From assembly GCF_003752405.1 (NCBI RefSeq), contig NZ_RKHK01000001.1, positions 2,976,001-3,040,000 of the forward strand: a stretch of DNA of 64,000 nt, in the 5' to 3' direction. Below are positions 18,665-25,831 of this stretch, piece after piece. The DNA comes from Bogoriella caseilytica. Its GTDB lineage: Bacteria; Actinomycetota; Actinomycetes; Actinomycetales; Actinomycetaceae. The notes beneath the pieces are model-generated. The model worked only from the letters and a program-made list of their open reading frames with translations. It was not told the origin of the DNA and made no database searches. The position numbers and the translations under genes were made by a program. The stretch's first letter is position 1. The number at the start of each line of letters is the position of its first letter.

Positions 18665-19777
18665 GTGACCGCTCGCCTGGTGCCGGTAACCGATGACGAG
18701 GAGTACCTGCGTCTCGCCGAGGGATTCCCCCTGCCCGCGGAACAGGCACCCGTGTGGGATCGATTCGACACTGCGGTGGCCGACCGCAGGCCGTGGGGGC
18801 GCCTGGCCTTCTACTCGGCACAGAACGTCTCTGGCGATCGCCCTGATGCGTTGGTGTCCTTCACCCGTCTTGACCTGCCCGGCGGTCTCGCTTTCCTCTG
18901 GGCCAAGCTCGGACCGGTGTGGCGGCAGGAGCCCACGGCCGAGCAGGAGGCGGACCTGCGCCGCCTCCTGGTGGCCGCACTGCGCCGCACCGACCCACGC
19001 GTGGTCTTCGCCCGGATGCACGTCCAGCACGACGCCGGCGATGTGCTGCCCATGATGCGCGGCATCACCTATGACCAGACCGTCGTGGTCACCCTCGGGG
19101 TCAGCGATGAGGAGCTGATGGCCTCGCTGAAGAAGCGCGGACGGCGAGACGTGCGCAAGGCGCTGCGCGATGAGAGCCTCACGGTCTCGGAGGAGACCGG
19201 TATCTCCCTGGAGGGCTTCCGGGAGCTCTACACGCTGCTGGAGGAGACGGGGGAGCGCGGCGGCTATGGCGTCCACCCGGCCGAGCACTACCACGCCATG
19301 ATGGACTCGCTCGGACCAGGACACGCACGGCTCTTCGTCACTCGTCGCGACGGGCGCCCGCTCTCCTGGGGTCTGGTCACAGTTCACGGCGAGTTCGCCG
19401 CCTACTCCTGGGCGGCCTCGAATGCTGAGGGACGGTCCGCGTTGGCCGCTGACGCCATGGTCTGGTTGATCCTGACCACCTTGAACGCAGCCGGGGTGCG
19501 CACCTTCGACATGGGCGGTGCGGGCTCCGAGCGTTACCCGGGCCTGAACAACCTCACTCAGTTCAAGACGAAGTTCAACGAACACGTGGTGCCCTATCCG
19601 GCAGCCCGCGACATCCCCGCCCGACCGGCGCTCTACCGCGCGCTCGGTGCGGCTCGCACCGCGCGCCATGGCTTGCGCTCCGCGCTGAGCGGGGCGCGCG
19701 ACCTCCCGCAGAACCTCAGTGGCGCGGGTCAGCGCACGCTCGGATCGCTGCGCCGCGCCGCTCGCCGGCTGCCGTAG
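18665..19777 (+). CDS. FemAB-family peptidyltransferase (lipid II:glycine/amino-acid transferase-like)
   Basis: A 370-residue GNAT-fold protein of the FemA/FemB/FemX family, with APVWDRFDTAV near the N terminus, LKKRGRRDVRKALRDE, ELYTLLEETGERGGYGVHP, and a C-terminal FDMGGAGSERYPGLNNLTQFKTKFNE. These enzymes transfer an amino acid from aminoacyl-tRNA to the lipid II side chain on the cytoplasmic face. A basic C-terminal tail may contact membrane or tRNA. GATGGAG precedes the GTG start; TAGTCT (18627-18632) is a likely -10, so it may have its own promoter although the ATP-grasp gene lies 161 bp upstream on the same strand. Confidence 0.85.
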   Translation: MTARLVPVTDDEEYLRLAEGFPLPAEQAPVWDRFDTAVADRRPWGRLAFYSAQNVSGDRPDALVSFTRLDLPGGLAFLWAKLGPVWRQEPTAEQEADLRRLLVAALRRTDPRVVFARMHVQHDAGDVLPMMRGITYDQTVVVTLGVSDEELMASLKKRGRRDVRKALRDESLTVSEETGISLEGFRELYTLLEETGERGGYGVHPAEHYHAMMDSLGPGHARLFVTRRDGRPLSWGLVTVHGEFAAYSWAASNAEGRSALAADAMVWLILTTLNAAGVRTFDMGGAGSERYPGLNNLTQFKTKFNEHVVPYPAARDIPARPALYRALGAARTARHGLRSALSGARDLPQNLSGAGQRTLGSLRRAARRLP

Positions 19778-19937
19778 CGCGCGTCACATTCTCGGGGCCG
19801 CATGCTGTGGCCGGGGCGCCGATGTCAGCATCCTGCGCGGGTCTTCTGCCGCATGATGGCGCCGATATCCGCACCTCGGCTCCTTCGTCGGCATCTGCGC
19901 GTCTGTTCCGTAGGTTCGGCTCACCGATTAAGCGCAG

Positions 19938-19992
19938 GTGACTCTGCCGTAATTCTTGTCTAGAGTCGCCACACAAGGTAAGCCTCACCTCA
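19938..19992 (+). promoter_or_regulatory. promoter with DtxR/IdeR-type iron box before the siderophore-uptake operon
   Basis: A -35 element GTGACT (19938-19943), 17-nt spacer and -10 TAGAGT (19961-19966) are followed by AGGTAAGCCTCACCT (19976-19990). That matches 12 of 15 core positions of the DtxR/IdeR consensus AGGTTAGGCTAACCT. The box covers the predicted transcription start, where an iron-loaded repressor would block initiation. Confidence 0.85.
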
Positions 19993-20004
19993 CTTGGAGC
20001 GACT

Positions 20005-21084
20005 GTGACCACTCGACCTCTCGCCCGGCGTAGCGCCGGTATCGCTGCCGGGCTCGCTCTGGCGCTGACTCTGGCCGCGTGTGGCGGCGACGCCGAAGGC
20101 AGCGTCGACCGCACCGGGGATTCCGATGTCGAGGAGACCGGCGCCGCCGGCACCGACGGGACCGAAGACCGCGAGGACGCGGAGGAGAGCGCCGCCGGCA
20201 CGGTCACCATCGAGGACGACTTCGGCACGCACGAGATCGACCTGGCCGCGATCGAGTCGATCGGCGCTTTCGACAACCGGGTCTTCCGCGTGCTCGAGGA
20301 GTTCGGAGTCGAGCTCTCCGTAGCGGCCCGCTCGCTCATGCAACCGCACATTCATGGCTACGCCGAGAACGAGGACATCCTCGACACCGGCTTCCACCGC
20401 GAGCCGAACCTCGAGATGATCGTGGCTGCCGATCCCGACCTGGTCCTCAACGGCCAGCGGTACTCGGAGTACTACGACGACATTGCCGCACTGCTCTCCG
20501 ACGATGCCGTGATCCTGCAGTTCGATGAGGGCTTCGACGACCCGAACACCTTCTTCGCGAACCTGATCGAGCAGACCGAGGTGCTGGGCGAACTCTTCCA
20601 GGCCGAGGAGGAGGCGCAGGCCCTCGTCGATGACCTGCAGGATGCCATGGACCGGGTGGAGGCTGCCTATGACGGCGCATCGACCGTCATGGGCCTGCTG
20701 ACCTCGGGCGGGAACATCAACTACGCGGGCCCCACCCAGGGTCGCGCCGTGGCTCCGATCTTCCAGCAGTTCGATCTGGTGCCCGCCCTGGAGGTCGAGG
20801 ATCAGTCCAGCGACCACGAGGGCGATGACATCTCGGTCGAGGCCATCGCCCAATCGAATCCGGACTGGATCATCGTGCTGGACCGAGACGGCATGGACCC
20901 GAACGACCCCGAGTACACCTCGGCCCAGGAACTCATCGCTGAGTCCCCGGCGCTGCGCGACGTGACCGCAATTCAGGAAGACAGGGTCGTGTACATGCCG
21001 CAGAACATGTACCTGACGGAAGACATCCTGGCCTACACCGAGTTGCTGGTCTCCTTGGCCGAAGCCCTCGAATCGGCCGAGTGA
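20005..21084 (+). CDS. siderophore ABC transporter substrate-binding lipoprotein
   Basis: A 359-residue lipoprotein (signal peptide with lipobox LAAC, about residues 20-26) followed by an acidic linker and a class III periplasmic-binding-protein domain: EIDLAAIESIGAFDNRVF, PNLEMIVAADPDLVLNGQRY, GRAVAPIFQQFDLVPALEV. The form is that of the FatB/CeuE/YclQ group, which binds ferric catecholate or petrobactin-type siderophores. The GTG start follows TTGGAG at 5-nt spacing. It is the first gene of an iron-box-controlled operon with two FecCD-type permeases and an ATPase; a large hairpin separates it from the first permease. The exact siderophore is not predictable. Confidence 0.92.
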   Translation: MTTRPLARRSAGIAAGLALALTLAACGGDAEGSVDRTGDSDVEETGAAGTDGTEDREDAEESAAGTVTIEDDFGTHEIDLAAIESIGAFDNRVFRVLEEFGVELSVAARSLMQPHIHGYAENEDILDTGFHREPNLEMIVAADPDLVLNGQRYSEYYDDIAALLSDDAVILQFDEGFDDPNTFFANLIEQTEVLGELFQAEEEAQALVDDLQDAMDRVEAAYDGASTVMGLLTSGGNINYAGPTQGRAVAPIFQQFDLVPALEVEDQSSDHEGDDISVEAIAQSNPDWIIVLDRDGMDPNDPEYTSAQELIAESPALRDVTAIQEDRVVYMPQNMYLTEDILAYTELLVSLAEALESAE

Positions 21085-21089
21085 TGAGA

Positions 21090-21129
21090 GCCGCGGGGCC
21101 GCGCGTCTGCTGACGTGCGGCCCCGCGGC
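21090..21129 (+). other. large intercistronic hairpin between binding protein and permease genes
   Basis: Arms GCCGCGGGGCCGC (21090-21102) and GCGGCCCCGCGGC (21117-21129) pair perfectly over 13 bp. The stem can extend four more pairs inward (one G-U), leaving a 6-nt loop. It begins 5 nt after the stop codon, has no T-run, and precedes the permease by 47 nt. It probably protects or partially terminates the mRNA, so that binding protein exceeds permease. Confidence 0.8.
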
Positions 21130-21176
21130 GCGGGTCCCACCCCTGACGAAGTCCTCGACATCGGAAGCCCACGGTC

Positions 21177-22220
21177 ATGAGCGGCAGTCTTCGCCTCGAT
21201 ATCGCGCACACCTCGCGTGAACTCCTCGCTGAGGATGCACGTACGCGCCGGCACCGCCGGCTCTGGACGCCCGCTTTCGGGATCGCCATCGCTCTCACCC
21301 TCGCCCTGTTGAGCGCCTCGCTCCTCGTCGGCCAGTTCGATGTCTTCGGTGGCGACGGGGAGAACTTCTGGATGTTCGGCGTCACCCGCGTTCCGCGCAC
21401 GGTGGCGCTGGTACTGGCAGGCGGTTCCATGGCGATGTGCGGTGTGATCATGCAGCTGCTGACCCAGAACCGCTTCGTAGAACCCACGACCACGGGCACC
21501 ACCGAGTGGGCCGGTCTCGGGCTGGTCCTGGTGATGTGGCTCGTCCCGCAGCCCACCTTCTTCCAGCGCATGGTGGGCGCCGTCATCATGGCCTTCATCG
21601 GCACCATGGTCTTCTTTGCCTTCTTGCGCCGGGTGTCGCTGAAGTCCAGCCTGATCGTGCCGATCATCGGCATCATGCTCGGCGCAGTGGTCTCGTCCTT
21701 CACCACCTACCTGGCGCTGCAGTTCGACCAGCTGCAGACCCTGGGCATCTGGTTCGCCGGCTCCTTCACCCGGGTGATCGAGGGACGCTACGAGCTGATG
21801 TGGATCGTCGCGCTGGTCACGCTGGCTGTCTTCTTCGTCGCCGACCGTTTCACCGTGGCCGGCCTAGGCAAGGACATGGCTACCAATGTGGGCTTGAACT
21901 ACGGTGCCGTGGTCTTCCTGGGCACCGCGATGGTGGCGGTGGCCACCGGTGTCACCGCCACCGTGGTGGGCACACTGCCCTTCCTCGGACTCGTGGTGCC
22001 GAACATCGTCTCGCTCTTCCGCGGGGATGATCTGCGCTCGAATCTGCCCTGGGTCTGCGTGGTGGGCATCTGCACCGTGACCGTGTGTGACCTGATCGGC
22101 CGCCTGATCATCGCGCCCTTCGAGATCCCGATCTCCATGGTGCTCGGCGTCCTCGGCGGGGTGGTCTTCGTCGGCCTGCTCATGCGCCAGCGCAAGAAGG
22201 GCGGGCTGGTCGCAGCATGA
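21177..22220 (+). CDS. siderophore ABC transporter permease (FecCD family)
   Basis: A 347-residue polytopic membrane protein with about nine hydrophobic segments and FecCD-family signatures: TRVPRTVALVLAGGSMAMCGVIMQ, the family-typical NRFVEPTTTGTTEWAGLG, and FLGLVVPNIVSLFRGDDLRSNLP. The phrase around NRFVEPTTTGT is characteristic of the YclN/CeuB/VctD subgroup for catecholate and petrobactin-like siderophores. It forms a heterodimer with the next gene's product. Its ATGA overlap with the second permease indicates coupled translation. Confidence 0.92.
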   Translation: MSGSLRLDIAHTSRELLAEDARTRRHRRLWTPAFGIAIALTLALLSASLLVGQFDVFGGDGENFWMFGVTRVPRTVALVLAGGSMAMCGVIMQLLTQNRFVEPTTTGTTEWAGLGLVLVMWLVPQPTFFQRMVGAVIMAFIGTMVFFAFLRRVSLKSSLIVPIIGIMLGAVVSSFTTYLALQFDQLQTLGIWFAGSFTRVIEGRYELMWIVALVTLAVFFVADRFTVAGLGKDMATNVGLNYGAVVFLGTAMVAVATGVTATVVGTLPFLGLVVPNIVSLFRGDDLRSNLPWVCVVGICTVTVCDLIGRLIIAPFEIPISMVLGVLGGVVFVGLLMRQRKKGGLVAA

Positions 22221-23332
22221 GCATCCGTACCGGCACCTCGGTCAGTGGCGCGGAATTGCCGCGTGAGCAGGCCCCGCCCGATCAGCAGCGGATGACCCCG
22301 CCACTGCCGGAGCGTCTCATGGCGCGCGAGGAGCGGCACTCCCGCCCGATCACCGGCCGCCGTCACCGACGCAGCTACCTTCTCGCGGTGGCGGTGCTTG
22401 GCCTGGTCTCGCTCGCCGCCACCCTCGGCATCCTGTTCTGGAACAACCCGATGCCGGCTGGCTCCGCCGGCTGGTGGACCATCCTGGGCATGCGCCGCGA
22501 CTCGCTGCTCACGATCGGCGTGGTGGCGCTGTGCCATTCGGTGGCCACCATCGCCTTCCAGACCGGGGTGAACAACCGGATCCTCACGCCTGGCATCATG
22601 GGCTTCGGCTCGCTCTACACCGCGATCCAGACCGTGTTCGTCTACCTCTTCGGCATGGCCGGTGTGGTCATGCTGGTGGGCGTGCCGCAGTTCTTCCTGC
22701 AGATGGCACTGATGATGGTGCTGGCCACCGCGCTCTACACCTGGCTGCTCAGTGGCCGCTTCTCGAACGTGCACATCATGCTGCTGGTCGGCGTGGTGAT
22801 CGGCGGGACGCTCGGCTCGGTGTCGAACTTCCTCCAGCGCATGTTGACGCCGAGTGAGTTCGACGTGCTCACCGCCCGGCTCTTCGGCAATATCTCCAAC
22901 GCCCGCACCGAGTACCTGCCCTACGCCATCCCGATCGCGCTGGTGGCGGCCGCGGTGCTTTTCGCCCGTGCCCACCGGCTCAACGTGATCTCCCTGGGCC
23001 GCAATGCCGCCCTGAACCTGGGCTTGAACCACAAGCGTGAGCTCATCGCGCTGCTCATGCTGGTCTCGGTGCTGGTCTCCCTGGCCACGGCCCTGGTGGG
23101 GCCGATGATGTTCCTCGGCTTCCTTGCCGCCATGTTGTCCTACCAGCTGGCAGACACCTACTCCCACCGGCACCTGTTCCCGATGGGCTTCCTGGCTGCC
23201 TACTCCATCCTCGCGGGCAGTTATTTCGTGCTGCGGCACCTCTGGGACGCCGGCGGTGCGGTCACCGTCATCGTCGAACTGATCGGTGGAGTCGTCTTCT
23301 TGATCTTCCTCATGCGAAAGGGCCGGCTGTGA
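22217..23332 (+). CDS. siderophore ABC transporter permease (FecCD family), second subunit
   Basis: A 371-residue FecCD permease (YclO/CeuC-like). A cytoplasmic N-terminal extension of about 55 residues precedes the first membrane helix (LLAVAVLGLVSLAATLGILFW). Typical segments include TGVNNRILTPGIMGFGSLYTA, LGRNAALNLGLNHKREL and MMFLGFLAAMLSYQLADTYSHRHLFP. It pairs with the preceding permease to form the channel. It overlaps neighbours by 4 nt at both ends, showing that the permease-permease-ATPase unit is translated together. Confidence 0.92.
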   Translation: MSIRTGTSVSGAELPREQAPPDQQRMTPPLPERLMAREERHSRPITGRRHRRSYLLAVAVLGLVSLAATLGILFWNNPMPAGSAGWWTILGMRRDSLLTIGVVALCHSVATIAFQTGVNNRILTPGIMGFGSLYTAIQTVFVYLFGMAGVVMLVGVPQFFLQMALMMVLATALYTWLLSGRFSNVHIMLLVGVVIGGTLGSVSNFLQRMLTPSEFDVLTARLFGNISNARTEYLPYAIPIALVAAAVLFARAHRLNVISLGRNAALNLGLNHKRELIALLMLVSVLVSLATALVGPMMFLGFLAAMLSYQLADTYSHRHLFPMGFLAAYSILAGSYFVLRHLWDAGGAVTVIVELIGGVVFLIFLMRKGRL

Positions 23333-24099
23333 TCACCCTGACTGACGTCATGAAGGAGTACTCCTCCGAGGTCGCCATCGGCCCGGTGAGCGTCGAACTC
23401 CAGCCAGGAGGCATCACCGCGCTCGTGGGGCCGAACGGTGCGGGGAAGTCCACCATCCTGACCATGATCGGGCGGCTCCTGGACCTGGATGGCGGCGCCA
23501 TCGAGGTGGCCGGGCACGACATCGCCACCACGCCCTCAAAGACCATCGCGAGGGTGCTGTCCGTCCTGCGGCAGGAGAATCACTTCGTCACCCGGCTGAC
23601 CGTCCGTCAGCTCGTGGGCTTCGGGCGCTACCCCCACTCCGGCGGACGGCTGACCCTGGGGGACGAGCGGTTGATCTCCCAAGCGATCGATTTCCTGGAT
23701 CTCGGGCCCTTGGAGCACCGCTATCTCGACCAGCTCTCCGGCGGCCAGCGTCAGCGTGCCTACGTGGCGATGGTGCTGGCCCAGGACACGGACTATCTGT
23801 TGCTGGACGAACCGCTGAACAATCTCGACATGCAGCACCAGGTCTCGATGATGAGGCAGCTGCGCCAGGCCGCCGATGAACTGGGCAAGACCGTGGTGCT
23901 GGTCATCCACGACATCAACTTCGCCGCGGCCTACGCCGACCGGATCGTGGCCATGACCGACGGGCGCATCCGGTACCAGGGCACGCCGGAGGAGATCATG
24001 CGCGAGCCCATCCTCACCGAGGTCTTCCGCACGCCCATGAAGGTCATCGAGGAATCAGGTCACCGCATGGCGGTCTACTACCGCCCCGACCAGGGTTGA
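23329..24099 (+). CDS. siderophore ABC transporter ATP-binding protein
   Basis: A 256-residue ABC ATPase. Walker A is GPNGAGKST (near residue 35), the signature is LSGGQRQRAYVAMVLAQD, Walker B is YLLLDEPLNNLD, and the switch histidine lies in LVIHDINFAAAYADRI. It energises import through the two permeases encoded just upstream. The GTG start overlaps the permease stop by 4 nt. It ends the operon and converges on treZ with a 28-bp gap. Confidence 0.95.
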   Translation: MITLTDVMKEYSSEVAIGPVSVELQPGGITALVGPNGAGKSTILTMIGRLLDLDGGAIEVAGHDIATTPSKTIARVLSVLRQENHFVTRLTVRQLVGFGRYPHSGGRLTLGDERLISQAIDFLDLGPLEHRYLDQLSGGQRQRAYVAMVLAQDTDYLLLDEPLNNLDMQHQVSMMRQLRQAADELGKTVVLVIHDINFAAAYADRIVAMTDGRIRYQGTPEEIMREPILTEVFRTPMKVIEESGHRMAVYYRPDQG

Positions 24100-24127
24100 C
24101 TCCTCGACGGCCGGCCACGGAACCCGC

Positions 24128-25831
24128 TCACGTCCGGATCGTCACCGCACCGGGCCACTCCGCAAGGATCGTGCCCTCGCCCACGGGAGGAGTCTCGCCG
24201 CGCGGCAGGTTGACAGCCACCTCGATATCCCCGCGGCGCATCACGAGCCATCCCTCGCCCCAGTGGCAGGTGGTCGCTGTGCGGTCACCACTTGACAGGT
24301 CGGGCTCGGCCCTACGCAGCGCAATGAGCTGGCGGTACCAGTCCAGGAGCTCGGCATGCGGCCCAGGCTGATCAGCCTCCTGCCAGTCCAGGGTGGAGTC
24401 GCGGAAGGTCTGCTCGGACTGCGGATCCGGCACGGTGAGATCCTCGGTGCCGTAGAGCTCTGCCCAGCCATGGGTGCCGAACTCTGCCGTGCGGCCTTGT
24501 CGCACCGCTTCGCCCAGATCCCCGCGGTGATCCGTGAAGTACTGGAAGGGTGTCCGCGCGCCCCACTCCTGCCCCATGAAGAGCATCGGGGTGTACGGGC
24601 CCAGCAGGAGCAGAGCGGCTGAGGCGGCAAGTTCACCAGGGGAGAGGGCCTGGCTCGGCCGGTCGCCCAGGGCACGGTTACCCACCTGGTCGTGATTCTG
24701 GTCGAAAACCACAAAGCGGTGCCCGCTGATGCTCTCCGGCACCGGCGCCCCCCAGTGCTGGCCGCGGAAGCTGGAGTAGCTGCCGTCGTGCACGAAGACG
24801 CCGGTCAGCGCCTTGGCCAGGATCTGCGCCGAACCGAAGTCGCTGTAATAGCCGTGCTGCTCACCGGTGAGGTAGCTGTGCAGCGCGTGATGGACATCGT
24901 CAGCCCACTGTCCGTCCATGCCGAAGCCTCCGTCCCCGGTGGGGGTGACCATCACGGGGTCGTTCAGATCGGACTCCGCGATCAGGGTCAGCGGCCGGCC
25001 GAGGTCCTCGCTGAGGGCGGCTGTGTGATCGGCGAGCTCGGAGAGGATGTGCCGGGGCGAATCATCCCGCAGCGCATGCACGGCGTCGATGCGCAAGGCG
25101 TCGATGCGGAAGTCGCGCATCCAGCGCAGGGAGCAGTCGATGACGAACTGCCGCACCTCGTGGGCTCCCTCGGCGTCGAGATTGACGGCCGGACCCCAGG
25201 GAGTGCTGTGCTGGTCGGTGAAGTACGGACCGAACTGGGCGAGATAGTTGCCGTCCGGGCCGAGATGGTTGTAGACGACGTCCAGGCAGACCGCGAGGCC
25301 GCGCTGATGCGCCGCGTCGACGAATCGCTGCAGCGCGGCTGGCCCGCCGTAGGACTCCTGCACCGCCCACAGCGCGACGCCGTCGTAGCCCCAGCCCCGC
25401 GTGCCGGGGAAGGCGTTGACCGGCATGAGCTCCACCGTCTCCACGCCAAGGTCCACGAGATGGTACAGCCGCTCGATGGCGCCGTCGAGGGTCCCGGCTT
25501 CGGTGAACGTGCCGATATGCAGCTCGTACATCACCGAGCCGAGCGCCGAGCGTCCCGCCCAGTCCTCGCTCTGCCAGCGATGGGCCGCGGCGTCGAAGGT
25601 CCGGGATGGTTCGTGGACACCGTGGGGCTGCCACGGTGAGCGGGGATCAGGCAGGGCCGGTCCGCCGTCGAGGGAGAAGGCGTAGTCGGTGCCTGGGGCG
25701 AGCACGTCGGCTGAGCGCCACCAGCCGCCGTCCTCGGCCACCATGGCTGAGCGCTCGGCGGAGCCCGGTGCGCCGAGTAGCAGCTCGGCGTGTTGCGCAG
25801 CCGGGGCCCATACGCGCAGGGTCTGACTCAT
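24128..25831 (-). CDS. treZ: malto-oligosyltrehalose trehalohydrolase
   Basis: A 567-residue GH13 enzyme that releases trehalose from maltooligosyl-trehalose, the last step of the TreXYZ route. The order is an N-terminal carbohydrate-binding beta domain (LRVWAPAAQHAELLL), the TIM barrel beginning at YELHIGTFTEAGTLDGAIERL, catalytic LRIDAVHAL (nucleophile Asp), IAESDLND (acid/base Glu) and DQNHDQVGNR (transition-state Asp), then a C-terminal beta domain. The ATG at 25831 overlaps the treY stop by 4 nt (ATGA). The frame stays open upstream inside treY, but the overlap start fixes the real N terminus. It is the last gene of the lacI-treX-treY-treZ run. Confidence 0.95.
   Translation of the reverse strand: MSQTLRVWAPAAQHAELLLGAPGSAERSAMVAEDGGWWRSADVLAPGTDYAFSLDGGPALPDPRSPWQPHGVHEPSRTFDAAAHRWQSEDWAGRSALGSVMYELHIGTFTEAGTLDGAIERLYHLVDLGVETVELMPVNAFPGTRGWGYDGVALWAVQESYGGPAALQRFVDAAHQRGLAVCLDVVYNHLGPDGNYLAQFGPYFTDQHSTPWGPAVNLDAEGAHEVRQFVIDCSLRWMRDFRIDALRIDAVHALRDDSPRHILSELADHTAALSEDLGRPLTLIAESDLNDPVMVTPTGDGGFGMDGQWADDVHHALHSYLTGEQHGYYSDFGSAQILAKALTGVFVHDGSYSSFRGQHWGAPVPESISGHRFVVFDQNHDQVGNRALGDRPSQALSPGELAASAALLLLGPYTPMLFMGQEWGARTPFQYFTDHRGDLGEAVRQGRTAEFGTHGWAELYGTEDLTVPDPQSEQTFRDSTLDWQEADQPGPHAELLDWYRQLIALRRAEPDLSSGDRTATTCHWGEGWLVMRRGDIEVAVNLPRGETPPVGEGTILAEWPGAVTIRT

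Noticed and set aside
19796-19812. Hairpin after the FemAB-family gene
   Set aside because: The 7-bp stem has a G-U pair, a 3-nt loop and no T-run; it could be chance in GC-rich DNA.
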